Positions 1-8,012 of a stretch of DNA of 47,830 nucleotides are shown in pieces; positions within the stretch are counted from its first letter, which is position 1; every line of letters begins with the position of its first letter. Under the pieces are notes generated by a model. It saw only the letters and a program-made list of their open reading frames with translations. It was not told where the DNA came from and searched no databases. A program made the translations under genes and the position numbers. Source of the DNA: JBEVJK01 sp040510195 (GTDB lineage Bacteria; Pseudomonadota; Alphaproteobacteria; Rhizobiales; Rhizobiaceae). The stretch covers positions 1 to 47,830 of the forward strand of contig JBEVJK010000051.1 of the NCBI GenBank assembly GCA_040510195.1. The letters run 5' to 3'.

Positions 1-1
1 A

Positions 2-202
2 GATTTCGTCGCCGATGCCTTCGCTCATTGCAAATTCATCGGTTTCACCGCCGGCGCCGTCCCACTGTTTCAGAAAGCCGGCATCGATCCGGAGGCTGAT
101 GAAGGCCTCATCGAATTCGATGGCCCCGAAGCGATCGACTCATTTGTCGAAGCCTGCCGCAAGCTCCGTCGCTGGAGCCGCGAGATGGCGGTCAAGCTGT
201 AG
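2..202 (+). CDS. katE: Catalase (large-subunit, HPII/KatE type), C-terminal fragment
   Basis: This is the last 66 codons of a gene cut by the left edge. The reading frame opens at base 2 and stops with TAG at 200-202. The fragment (starting DFVADAFAHCKFIGFT) matches the very end of the DJ-1/GATase1-like domain that closes large-subunit catalases: a DAFAH-x-KFIG segment, an acidic Asp-Glu-Gly stretch, then a basic helix ending in AVKL. Large-subunit catalases are cytosolic haem enzymes that dismutate H2O2. The haem-binding core lies outside the window, so activity cannot be judged. A hairpin at 311-338 separates it from the convergent esterase. Family identification is by recalled pattern. Confidence 0.75.
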   Translation, partial: DFVADAFAHCKFIGFTAGAVPLFQKAGIDPEADEGLIEFDGPEAIDSFVEACRKLRRWSREMAVKL

Positions 203-310
203 ACGGAGGCGACAGGACGCGGGCATGTTCCTGCATCTGGAATCCTAGTTTCGAAGCCGCAGGCGGAAGCCATGCGTTGCGCGATCGGTCTCCTTGTCGA
301 CCTGGAGCCT

Positions 311-338
311 GGAACAGGCGCGCGTGAGCGCCTGTCCC
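311..338. terminator. Hairpin between convergent katE and esterase genes
   Basis: An 11-nt arm at 311-321 pairs with 328-338 (10 of 11 positions match) around a 6-nt loop. There is no strong T tract on either side. Its place between two convergent stop codons (202 and 376) suggests a bidirectional terminator or mRNA 3' stabiliser. Confidence 0.5.
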
Positions 339-375
339 GCGAATCCGCGCCATCGACCGCATGGCTGCCCGTGAG

Positions 376-1509
376 CTACTTCAACAACCCCGCTGCGCGA
401 AGAGCATCCTCGATGATCTTCTGCACTTTGTTGGGCGGGTTCGATCCTGCACGGCCGTCATAGGTGGGCTCCATTGCCCCGACTTTCTCCTTCGGGGGTG
501 TCGACACGACCTCGCGCGCCGCTGGGTTTGACGGCACCGAGGCGCCCTTGCCATCCGCGTTGGAAATTCCCCAGAACCGAGCGATCTCTCGCGTGGAAGA
601 GACGCCGACCTCGAGCATGAAAGGCCCGGGAGCGCCGAGGCCATCGTCGCCGAGCGGCGTGCCGTGCCCCATACCGGCAATCATATTGACCTCGACCTTC
701 GGCTCTCCTGCATGGTCGCACCAAACGTTCCTGGTCCGGCCGCCTTCACTTTTCGAATAGGTCGGCGCCCTGTCGAGCTGGTGCACGCCCCGCCATTGCC
801 CAGCGACGGCTTCTGCGTTGGACGGCGCCACGGTGTGATCAGCAGAGCCTTGCCAGATCGAAATCGTCGGCCAAGGTCTCGTGTGGGTAGACGCGCCGCC
901 CAGCAGCCGTTGGAGATCCGGCTCGGACGGACCGCCGTGGCCGCGCATACGGTCAAAGGCTTCGGGGATCGTCGTCGCGACGCCGTAGGGAAGCCCGGCA
1001 ATGATACCGCCGCCGGCGAACACGTCAGGGTACACGGCAAGCATGGCTGCGGCCATCGCTCCACCGGCCGAAAGGCCTGTGACGAAGATGCGCTTTCGGT
1101 CGAGGCCGTGGGTGACGACCATCTTTTCGATCATCTGGCGGATGGAACGCGCCTCACCGGAATCGCCCATCGCATCACCAGGTTGGAACCAGTTGAAGCA
1201 CAAGTTTGGGTTGTTTGCCCGCTGTTGCTCCGGAAAGAGCAACGCGAACCCGGCTTGATCCGCTAGCTGCGACCACCCCGAATTGTAGTCGTAACCGGCG
1301 GCGTTCTGAGTGCAGCCATGCAGCACGACGACAAGTGGTGCTCCTTCGGCAAGCGATTGAGGAATGTAAACCCGCGCCTTCAACGCGCCTGGATTGGAAC
1401 CGAACTCGATTGGCGCCGAAAGGCGGTCCGTGCCCACATTGGGGATGTGCACGTTTCCTTGCACGCGCATTGCTGCGAGGCGCGCAATTGTATCTGACAT
1501 TTTTCGCAT
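376..1509 (-). CDS. PHB depolymerase family esterase
   Basis: A 377-aa alpha/beta-hydrolase of the polyhydroxybutyrate depolymerase/feruloyl esterase group. Visible elements are the oxyanion-hole motif HGCTQ (about residues 64-68), the nucleophile elbow GLSAGG (Ser147), the acid in SADHTV and the catalytic His in GMGHG. The ATG at 1507-1509 was chosen because AAGGA lies about 7 nt upstream; an open frame continues to 1587 but without a ribosome site. No signal peptide is evident at this start, so an intracellular substrate such as PHB granules or a small ester is more likely than an extracellular polymer. The last roughly 60 residues are a Pro/Ala-rich linker and a short helical tail. A TGC-rich palindrome lies about 75 nt upstream. 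Confidence 0.85.
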   Translation of the reverse strand: MRKMSDTIARLAAMRVQGNVHIPNVGTDRLSAPIEFGSNPGALKARVYIPQSLAEGAPLVVVLHGCTQNAAGYDYNSGWSQLADQAGFALLFPEQQRANNPNLCFNWFQPGDAMGDSGEARSIRQMIEKMVVTHGLDRKRIFVTGLSAGGAMAAAMLAVYPDVFAGGGIIAGLPYGVATTIPEAFDRMRGHGGPSEPDLQRLLGGASTHTRPWPTISIWQGSADHTVAPSNAEAVAGQWRGVHQLDRAPTYSKSEGGRTRNVWCDHAGEPKVEVNMIAGMGHGTPLGDDGLGAPGPFMLEVGVSSTREIARFWGISNADGKGASVPSNPAAREVVSTPPKEKVGAMEPTYDGRAGSNPPNKVQKIIEDALRAAGLLK

Positions 1510-1838
1510 GAAGCCGTCCTTATTTTTGACGCCCGGGATTGGACGGCAGTTCGCCACAACGCACCTGCAGCAATATTGTTGCTGCACTGCACAATATCAA
1601 GGGAAGCGACCGGCTTGGCACCTGCCTGAGCGGTGAGCCGGATTTCCTTGGATGGTTCCCGCCGAGATGAGAGGCGCAGCTTCAAAACTGCCTGCCTCTT
1701 TTGTCTGGATCGAAGTATACCGGGTGACGTTTAATCGATTGAATTCGATTTCGTTTGCCGCTCTGCAATTTTGCTGACATGGTTGCGAAAATTTCATTGA
1801 GGGTTGGTGGCAGCTGTCCAACTAGGGGAGTTATAGGG
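1510..1838. other. 329-nt divergent intergenic region
   Basis: No convincing gene is present. The region separates the leftward esterase from the rightward coiled-coil/OmpA/GTPase/cyclase operon and must hold both promoters. It contains a 7+5+7 inverted repeat at 1567-1585, an overlapping TGCACTGCA palindrome at 1583-1591, and a looser ATCGA...TCGAT repeat near 1735-1750 within an AT-richer stretch (about 1730-1800). That stretch is the likely promoter area of the rightward operon. AGGGGAG at 1824-1830 is the ribosome site of the next gene. Confidence 0.6.
1567..1591. promoter_or_regulatory. TGC-rich inverted repeats upstream of the esterase
   Basis: GCAGCAA (1567-1573) and TTGCTGC (1579-1585) form a perfect 7-bp inverted repeat with a 5-nt spacer. 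A second palindrome, TGCACTGCA, follows at 1583-1591. TGC/GCA-based palindromes are typical of PhaR-type regulators of PHB metabolism in alphaproteobacteria. Together with the PHB-depolymerase-type gene downstream this suggests a PHB-linked operator. The link to PhaR is inference. Confidence 0.4.
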
Positions 1839-2489
1839 ATGGCTAAAGAAGCTTCGAATACCGCGTCTCCTGCAAGAAAAGCAGATCTGCCAATTCAAGC
1901 AGAAGGTAACGGACTCAGTCTGCTTGCCTCGCAAGCTCGCGACGGTGGAGACGCAGTGGGCGTCGACAAGATCCGTGACTTGCTGTTCGGCAATCAAATG
2001 CAGGACTACGACCGCCGTTTCTCCAAACTCGAGGAACGGTTCCAGCAGCGCTTCAAGGACGTCGAGTCCGAGAGCAAGCGCAATCTCGAAACGTATGAGT
2101 CGAACTCAAAGAAGCAGGTCGAATCGCTTGCAGGTCAATTGCGAAACGAGAAGGAGGCGAGAGCCGAGGCCGACAAAGAGATCGACCGGAACCTCCGCGA
2201 GCAGAACCAGGCGCTCGAAAAGCAGGTTCGCGCATTGTCTGACCAGTTGAGCGAGCTCGAGCGCGACGTAGCGGATCGTATAAGCCGCACTGACCAGCTC
2301 CTGCGGGAGGAAATCAAGCAAAAGATCGAAAGCGTGCAGTCGCTGATCGAGAAGATGTTCTCCGACGTCAACAACGTCAAGACCGATCGAAACCTGTTGG
2401 CCGGTCTGTTTGTCGAAGTCGCAAAATGTCTCAATCAGGAACCTGTCGGCATCAAGAGCAACTCCGATCGTGGCTGGAAATCGAGCTGA
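1839..2489 (+). CDS. Coiled-coil protein, first gene of OmpA/GTPase/cyclase operon
   Basis: A 216-aa soluble protein with no signal peptide or membrane segment. The ATG at 1839 has a strong ribosome site (AGGGGAG, spacing 8). Residues about 55-180 are a long charged heptad-rich coiled coil, preceded by the motif IRDLLFG (45-51) and followed by DRNLLAGLFVEVA (from residue 183). Both motifs reappear, in the opposite order, near the N-terminus of the next protein (DREALASLLVEIA, then LRQLLVG). This suggests a shared fold or a common binding partner. No enzyme motif is present. Its stop lies inside the start region of the OmpA-family gene, so the two are translationally coupled. I know of no assigned function; a scaffold or adaptor for the GTPase signalling complex is a guess from shape and context. 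Confidence 0.75.
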   Translation: MAKEASNTASPARKADLPIQAEGNGLSLLASQARDGGDAVGVDKIRDLLFGNQMQDYDRRFSKLEERFQQRFKDVESESKRNLETYESNSKKQVESLAGQLRNEKEARAEADKEIDRNLREQNQALEKQVRALSDQLSELERDVADRISRTDQLLREEIKQKIESVQSLIEKMFSDVNNVKTDRNLLAGLFVEVAKCLNQEPVGIKSNSDRGWKSS

Positions 2490-5400
2490 TGGGAACTTGA
2501 CGTCGACCGCTGACCCAATCAGTCTTTTTCAAAGAGCGGCTTCGAACGATACCGAGATCGACCGGGAGGCGCTGGCCAGCCTTTTGGTCGAGATTGCTCG
2601 GAACGTCGATCCGTACTATCGCGCCACGTTCGACGGCGTCCCGGCAGTCGACCCTCGGATGGAAACGCTGCGGCAGTTGCTGGTTGGCCGCGAGATTTCC
2701 GAGCTTTCACGGATATCGAAGCTGCTCGACGAACCCGAGCAGCTCGCTGCTGCGCTGGGAGGCGTGCTCCCCAGCGCGACCGCGCAGTCCTCGCCCGCAC
2801 AACTCGGCGAGGCGCTCGCGCCGGTCGTAGAAAGGGCCGTTCAACGGTCCATCCACAAGAACCCCCAAAATCTGACGCAGATACTCTATCCGGTTTTCCT
2901 CCCCGCCATTCGCAAGTCGATCGGGGAAAAAATCGACCAGACGTTTCAGTCGCTCAACGAGACCCTGAGGTACATATTCACCTGGCGTGGCCTCAAGTGG
3001 AGAATCGAAGCCTGGCGAACCGGTACGAGCTTCGCCGAAGTCGTCCTCAAGCATTCCCTCGTGTATCGGGTGGAGCACGTCTTTCTGATCAGCCGCAACT
3101 CCGGGCTCTTGATCAGCCATCTAGCCGCAGAGGACGCTACGAGCGAGGACCCTCAGCTCATTTCGTCGATGCTGAGCGCGATCCAGGACTTTGTGAAAGA
3201 CTCCTTCAAGGAGAAGGAACAGGACGGCCTGGACGCGATCCGGTTCGGCGAGCTTCGGCTTTGGTCGGAGGTCGGACCGTTCGCGACGCTGGTCGCGGTC
3301 ATTCGTGGCAACCCTCCGGAAGCGCTGCACGAAATCTTGCGCGACCGGTTGCTGCACATCCACGCCGAGTATGCGGACGCGCTGGAGGCGTTCGAGGGGG
3401 ACAGCACACGCCTGACCGGCATCGAGTCCGAGCTGCAGCCCTGCGTCGGTTTGAGCCAGGAGGAGTACACGCAAGGATTCCCGTGGCTTCTTGCGGCCGC
3501 GGTCCTGCTGGTCTTGGGCCTGGCGGGCGGCTGGTTCTACCTCTCCTGGCAGGCCAGCCAGCGTTGGCAAGCCTATGTGGCCCGCCTGCAGAGCGAACCG
3601 GGCATCATCGTCGGCGAGCAGCAGCGGGATGGTTGGCAGTTTTACGTTGCCGGGTTGAGGGATCCGCTCGCCGTCGACCCGCAATCCCTGCTGGCCGGGA
3701 CCCAGCTCGAACCCGACCGCGTCCATGCGCAGTGGCAATCCTATCAGAGCCTCGAACCTCAATTCGTGCTGAAGCGGCTCATCGCCTCGCTGTCGCCGCC
3801 AGAAACCGTGCAGCTTTCGATCGCTGACGGGCGCATCCTCGCCAAGGGCGAGGCTTCCACCGCCTGGATAGGCCGTGCCCAAGCCGCGGCTGCGCAACTC
3901 TCGGCAGGCGGCCCTGTTTTCGATACATCTGCGGTTCGCGACCTGGAAAAGCGCGACGCCGAGCGCTGGGACGCATACGTCGCGGGGCTCCGGAAGCAGC
4001 CGGGCATCATCGTCACCGAACAGACGTCGAGCGGGGGTCAGTTCCATGTCGCTGGCCTACGGGACCCGCTTGCCGTCGATCCGCAGTCCCTATTGCCCGG
4101 CACGGAGCTCGATCCGGCCCGCGTTCGCTCGCAGTGGGGACCCTATCAAAGCCTCGAGCCCGAGTTCGTGCTGACGCGGCTCATGTTGTCCCTGGTCCCG
4201 CCGCAATCGGTGCGACTTTCGATCGTCGATGGTCGCATCGTGGCCGTCGGCGAGGCGCCTGCCGCCTGGATCGATCGGGCGCGGGCCGCTTCCCGTCAGC
4301 TCTCCGCGGGCGGGCCGGTTTTCGACATTTCGAAGGTTCGCGACCCCCTGGAGCGCGACGCTGAGCACTGGCAGGCCTATGTGTCTCAGCTGCGAGGGCA
4401 GCCGGGCATCATCGTCACCGAACAGAAGATGGATGGGGATCAGTTTCACGTCGCCGGCCTGAGGGATCCGCTCGCGGTCGATCCGCAGACGCTGCTCACC
4501 GGAACGGAGCTCGATCCGGCGCGTGTTCATGCCCAGTGGCAACCCTATGAAAGCCTTGAGCCCCAGTTCGTGCTGAAGCGGCTCATGGCATCGCTGGCGC
4601 CGCCGAAATCGATCAAGCTGTCCGTCGTCGACGACCGTATCGTCGCCGAAGGCGAGGCGCCGATCTCCTGGATCGACCGGGCACGCGCCGCCGCCCAGCA
4701 GCTCTCCGCCGGCGGGCCGCAATTCGACATCTCCAAGGTTCGCGACGTGAGCCCGGAAGTTCGCCAGGCCGAGCGGTGGCAAGCTTATGTGTCGCGGCTG
4801 CAGAAACAGCCCGGCATCATCGTCGCCGAACAAAAGGTGGAGGGCGGGCGGTTCTATGTCTCCGGCTTGCGGGACCCACTGGCTATCGACCCGCAGACGC
4901 TCCTGTCGGGGACGGAGCTCGATCCTGACCGGGTTCATGGGCAATGGCGGTTCTATCAGAGTCTGGAACCGGAGTTCGTGCTGAAGCGGCTCACGTCGTC
5001 GCTGGCGCCGCCGAAATCGGTGCGACTGTGGGCCCTCGGCGATCGCATCGTTGCCGAAGGCGAGGCTCCGGCTGGCTGGATAAGGCGGGCGCGCGCCGCC
5101 GCCGAGCAGCTTTCGGCGGACGGGCTCTCTCTGGACGTCTCCAAATTGCGCGAGCTCACGCCGCTCGAGCTGGTTCATCTGAAGGAGGCGATCCAAGCCA
5201 CCGGCATCTTCTTCGAATCCGGCAAACCGTTGCCGGGGCCGGAGCAGGAGGCGGTGCTCGACAAGCTGGCGGGTCAATTGAAGGAATTCGCTCAAGATGC
5301 TCGCAAGGCCGGCGTCACGGCGCGCTTCATGTTGACGGGTCACTCCGACACGACGGGTCGCGAAATGGCCAATCTGTCCCTCAGCGCGGCGCGCGCGGAG

Positions 5401-5553
5401 ACGGTCCGTGCGCTTCTGAAGAAGCGCGGGGTCGACCCGGAGCTTCTCCTGGTCCGGGGCGCGGGCACTTTCGAGCCAGCTGAGCCCGAGAACAACAAGC
5501 AGACAGGAAGTTCCGCCAATCGCCGGGTCTCTGTCACCGTCAACTTCGACTAG
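2470..5553 (+). CDS. Membrane-anchored OmpA-family protein with cytoplasmic sensor-like domain and four tandem repeats
   Basis: A 1027-aa protein from a GTG at 2470 (no ATG near; TTG at 2410 and 2497 are alternatives). Order: DREALASLLVEIA (from 31), LRQLLVG (67-73), a helical stretch, then about 198-312 a compact mixed alpha/beta domain starting VYRVEHVFLISRNSGLL. That domain recalls the region found in GTPase-linked OmpA proteins of cyanobacteria and looks longin/roadblock-like. One transmembrane helix follows (337-360), then four repeats of about 134 aa beginning at residues 366, 500, 634 and 770 (W-x-AYV ... PGIIV ... GLRDPLA-x-DP ... SLEP-x-FVL). The C-terminal OmpA/MotB peptidoglycan-binding domain (about 905-1027) has TGHSDTTG, LSAARAETV and NRRVSV. 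The topology is an inner-membrane protein with cytoplasmic N-terminus and periplasmic part held on murein. The repeats look BON-like (inference). It precedes a small GTPase and a cyclase. Confidence 0.85.
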   Translation: MAGNRADGNLTSTADPISLFQRAASNDTEIDREALASLLVEIARNVDPYYRATFDGVPAVDPRMETLRQLLVGREISELSRISKLLDEPEQLAAALGGVLPSATAQSSPAQLGEALAPVVERAVQRSIHKNPQNLTQILYPVFLPAIRKSIGEKIDQTFQSLNETLRYIFTWRGLKWRIEAWRTGTSFAEVVLKHSLVYRVEHVFLISRNSGLLISHLAAEDATSEDPQLISSMLSAIQDFVKDSFKEKEQDGLDAIRFGELRLWSEVGPFATLVAVIRGNPPEALHEILRDRLLHIHAEYADALEAFEGDSTRLTGIESELQPCVGLSQEEYTQGFPWLLAAAVLLVLGLAGGWFYLSWQASQRWQAYVARLQSEPGIIVGEQQRDGWQFYVAGLRDPLAVDPQSLLAGTQLEPDRVHAQWQSYQSLEPQFVLKRLIASLSPPETVQLSIADGRILAKGEASTAWIGRAQAAAAQLSAGGPVFDTSAVRDLEKRDAERWDAYVAGLRKQPGIIVTEQTSSGGQFHVAGLRDPLAVDPQSLLPGTELDPARVRSQWGPYQSLEPEFVLTRLMLSLVPPQSVRLSIVDGRIVAVGEAPAAWIDRARAASRQLSAGGPVFDISKVRDPLERDAEHWQAYVSQLRGQPGIIVTEQKMDGDQFHVAGLRDPLAVDPQTLLTGTELDPARVHAQWQPYESLEPQFVLKRLMASLAPPKSIKLSVVDDRIVAEGEAPISWIDRARAAAQQLSAGGPQFDISKVRDVSPEVRQAERWQAYVSRLQKQPGIIVAEQKVEGGRFYVSGLRDPLAIDPQTLLSGTELDPDRVHGQWRFYQSLEPEFVLKRLTSSLAPPKSVRLWALGDRIVAEGEAPAGWIRRARAAAEQLSADGLSLDVSKLRELTPLELVHLKEAIQATGIFFESGKPLPGPEQEAVLDKLAGQLKEFAQDARKAGVTARFMLTGHSDTTGREMANLSLSAARAETVRALLKKRGVDPELLLVRGAGTFEPAEPENNKQTGSSANRRVSVTVNFD
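3565..5178 (+). repeat. Four tandem ~400-nt coding repeats in the OmpA-family gene
   Basis: The units start at 3565, 3967, 4369 and 4777, spaced 402, 402 and 408 nt. Each encodes W-x-AYV-x2-L, PGIIV-x-EQ, GLRDPLA-x-DPQ, SLEP-x-FVL-x-RL, PP-x2-V/I, RI-x-A-x-GEA, WI-x-RA and QLSA. Conservation is high at protein level and visible in DNA, indicating internal duplication followed by moderate divergence. Such near-identical units can collapse in assemblies or recombine. Confidence 0.85.
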
Positions 5554-5573
5554 CCTGCACGGGATAGCCTAAG

Positions 5574-6068
5574 ATGCTGCAAAGAAAAATCTGCATGTTA
5601 GGTGGATTTGGGGTCGGAAAGACTAGTCTCGTTCGCAGGTTTGTGAAAAGCATATTCTCAGAGACTTATCTGACGACTGTAGGCGTCAAGATTGACAAGA
5701 AGAGCGTCGAGCTGCCCGACAAGACGGTGGATTTGATCTTATGGGATCTCGCCGGCGAGGATGATATCGGATCCTTTCGGATGAGCTATGTGAAGGGCGC
5801 GACCGGACTTGTGCTTGTCGTCGACGGAACCCGGCCGGCGACGCTCTCGGTGGCGCTCACACTTCGCGAGCGGACTGAAGCGGAATTTGGCGCGTTGCCT
5901 TGCGTCGTGCTGTTCAACAAGTCCGATTTGGCCGATCGGTGGGCGCTTTCGGCCAGTGAGATCGACGAAACGAAGCAACATGGATGGCCAGCCTACCTGA
6001 CGAGTGCGCTGACGGGCGAGCATGTCGACGACGCATTCCGTCAGATCGCTTCGATGGTTGTTGGATAG
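5574..6068 (+). CDS. Ras/Rab-like small GTPase
   Basis: A 164-aa single-domain GTPase with all five G boxes in almost exact Ras numbering: G1 GGFGVGKTS (10-18), G2 Thr35 in TTVGVKID, G3 WDLAGED (Asp58, Gly61), G4 NKSD (115-118) and G5 SAL (144-146). The residue after the DxxG motif, where Ras carries catalytic Gln61, is Glu62. Intrinsic hydrolysis should be slow or rely on residues from a partner. The C-terminus ends SMVVG with no cysteine, so no lipid anchor is expected; membrane recruitment would have to come from the OmpA-family protein encoded 20 nt upstream. The cyclase gene starts 3 nt after its stop, implying tight co-expression. The protein is nearer to the bacterial Rup/Rab-like group than to Era or FeoB. 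Its role as the switch linking the membrane protein to the cyclase is inferred from context. Confidence 0.9.
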   Translation: MLQRKICMLGGFGVGKTSLVRRFVKSIFSETYLTTVGVKIDKKSVELPDKTVDLILWDLAGEDDIGSFRMSYVKGATGLVLVVDGTRPATLSVALTLRERTEAEFGALPCVVLFNKSDLADRWALSASEIDETKQHGWPAYLTSALTGEHVDDAFRQIASMVVG

Positions 6069-6071
6069 ATC

Positions 6072-7142
6072 ATGGAAAAGCTGCCGGACGAAGTCAGAAG
6101 CTGGCTCTACAACTATGTCTATACGGAGAGGTATGTCGCTTATTTGAAGATCGATACCGATCTTGTCGTGGCACAGAAGGGCGGGAAACTCGACCATTAC
6201 GGCCTTTCATCCCTTCGCATAGGCAAACCGGTCGCAGAGCAGATCGAACTGATGGAAGGTCTGCTTACCGATATCGAACTTCCGCTGCACATGCCCATGA
6301 TGGAACTGCCTAACGGACAAGTCGCCGACCTGCATCTTTTCGACGGCAACGCCGGTACTTGGGTGCTCTTCCTCGATGCCACGGCAGAACGCGACAACCA
6401 GCAGCGCATGCAACAGAAGGCCTATGAAATGACGCTTCTGCAGGAGCGGGAGCGTCAACTGAACGAGGCGCTGCTGGAGACCAACGAGGCGTTGAGGCAG
6501 ACCCAGGAAGGACTGTCGCGCGAATACGCACGCTCCGAGGCGCTGCTTCTCAACATTCTTCCGGCCTCGATCGCAGAGCGGTTGAAGACGCAGGAACAGA
6601 TTGCGGACAACCATTCCGACGTGAGCGTCCTGTTTGCCGACATCGTCGGGTTCACGGAGAGGGCGAGAAGCGTTGGGGCCGAGCCGACCCTTGCCGTCCT
6701 GAATTCCTTCTTCAAGGCTGCCGATCAGCTCTCCGAGCAATATGGTTGCGAGAAGATCAAGACGATCGGCGACTGCGTGATGGTGGTTGCCGGCCTGCCG
6801 GTTGCACGACCGGATCACGCCAAGGCCCTTGCAAATTTTGCGCTCAACATTCGCAATGCGGGCGGGCGGTTGAGCTTTGGCGGTGTCCCCCTCAGGCTGA
6901 GGATCGGGATCCACTCGGGCCCGATCGTTGCAGGGGTCATCGGCAAGAGGCGCTTTGCCTATGATCTCTGGGGCGACACCGTGAACCTTGCGGCTCGCAT
7001 CCAGACGTCGGCCGAACCCGACGAGATCCGGATCTCGGATGCGACCCACAAATTGCTGGGTCCGGGGTCCGCCTGCGACCCGCTCGGGGCGATCGAGTTG
7101 CGCGGTGCGGGTCGCGTCGAAATCTGGCGGCTCGTGGCCTGA
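6072..7142 (+). CDS. Adenylate cyclase, class III, with PAS-like N-terminal domain
   Basis: A 356-aa soluble protein. Residues about 15-115 form a PAS-like sensory domain ending in the WVLFLDATAERD hinge typical of PAS-linker junctions. Residues about 115-165 are a coiled coil/signalling helix. From about 180 is a class III cyclase homology domain: FADIVGFT with metal Asp190, KTIGD with Lys230 and metal Asp234, and YDLWGDTVNLAAR supplying the adenine-selecting Asp, the Asn and the Arg at the canonical spacing (Asp +7 Asn +4 Arg). The Lys/Asp pair predicts ATP rather than GTP as substrate, giving cAMP. It is the last gene of the operon, 3 nt after the small GTPase, and is the likely output enzyme of that system (inference). 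No membrane segment is seen. Confidence 0.9.
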   Translation: MEKLPDEVRSWLYNYVYTERYVAYLKIDTDLVVAQKGGKLDHYGLSSLRIGKPVAEQIELMEGLLTDIELPLHMPMMELPNGQVADLHLFDGNAGTWVLFLDATAERDNQQRMQQKAYEMTLLQERERQLNEALLETNEALRQTQEGLSREYARSEALLLNILPASIAERLKTQEQIADNHSDVSVLFADIVGFTERARSVGAEPTLAVLNSFFKAADQLSEQYGCEKIKTIGDCVMVVAGLPVARPDHAKALANFALNIRNAGGRLSFGGVPLRLRIGIHSGPIVAGVIGKRRFAYDLWGDTVNLAARIQTSAEPDEIRISDATHKLLGPGSACDPLGAIELRGAGRVEIWRLVA

Positions 7143-7318
7143 CCGGATACTCTGCGCGATAGCTCTGATTTCATTGAAGAATTTGTCCGACCCCAAAGCC
7201 GGGGCCGACCAAAACAATGTCCTCCTGGTCCGCGGATGTCGGAAAGCGGGTCCGGACTTCGTCTTCCTGAATATCCGCAATCAGCGCAGGATGCGTTGCG
7301 CATCACAGGAGCGTTTCC

Positions 7319-7972
7319 ATGAACCCTACCATCACCGCCTTTGAACGGTCGCCCGATCGCGGCAAGGGACTGGCGCGCGACATGCGCGTTCGCTGGGCGC
7401 TCGAAGAAGTCGGCCAGCCCTATGACGTTCGGCTTCTTTCGTTCAAAGCGATGAAGGAGCCGGCGCATCGGGCGCTTCATCCATTCGGACAGATCCCGAC
7501 CTATGAGGAAGGCGACCTCGCCCTCTTCGAGTCTGGGGCGATCGTGTTCCATATCGCGGAGCGCCATGCGGGCCTGCTGCCCGATGATGCGATTGCCCGG
7601 GCGCGCGCGATCACATGGATGTTTGCCGCGCTCAGTACAATTGAGCCAGCGATCGTCGAACGCGAGATGGCCGTGCTCCTGGAGCGCGACAAGCCCTGGC
7701 ATGCGGAGCGACTGCCGATCCTCGACGATCGCGTTCGCGGACGGCTGCGCGCGCTCTCCAGCCGGCTCGGCGATGCCGACTGGCTCGATGGTGCGTTCGG
7801 CGCCGGCGACCTGCTGATGGTGACGGTGCTGCGCAGGCTGGAAGGATCGGGTCTGGTGGAGGAATATCCGAACCTCTCCGCCTATGTCGCCCGTGGAAAG
7901 GCGCGGCCCGCCTACAAGCGTGCTTTCGCGGCTCAGTTGGCGGTTTTTACCGGCAAACCAGCGACTGGCTGA
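7319..7972 (+). CDS. Glutathione S-transferase family protein
   Basis: A 217-aa cytosolic protein. The N-terminal thioredoxin-like domain includes a basic start segment, then GQIPTYEEGDLALFES, which carries the conserved cis-Pro and the Glu-Ser pair that contact glutathione. An all-helical C-terminal domain follows with the GAGDLLMVTVL helix (N-capping box, usually xxADxxL). CAGGAG about 10 nt upstream supports the ATG. These enzymes conjugate glutathione to electrophiles or act as glutathione-dependent reductases. The substrate cannot be told from sequence. The gene starts about 180 nt after the cyclase operon and is probably a separate unit with the MFS gene downstream. Confidence 0.85.
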   Translation: MNPTITAFERSPDRGKGLARDMRVRWALEEVGQPYDVRLLSFKAMKEPAHRALHPFGQIPTYEEGDLALFESGAIVFHIAERHAGLLPDDAIARARAITWMFAALSTIEPAIVEREMAVLLERDKPWHAERLPILDDRVRGRLRALSSRLGDADWLDGAFGAGDLLMVTVLRRLEGSGLVEEYPNLSAYVARGKARPAYKRAFAAQLAVFTGKPATG

Positions 7973-8012
7973 GAGATCTCCGTGCCGCCGCGATCGTCGA
8001 CGATCGACAGCT

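Noticed and set aside
3565..5178. A CRISPR-like or mobile repeat array
   Set aside because: The repeats are 402-408 nt, contiguous and in frame, and encode a conserved protein unit.
4090..5343. A 417-codon minus-strand open frame opposite the OmpA-family gene
   Set aside because: It mirrors the four coding repeats of the sense gene and shows no domain of its own; it has no ribosome site.
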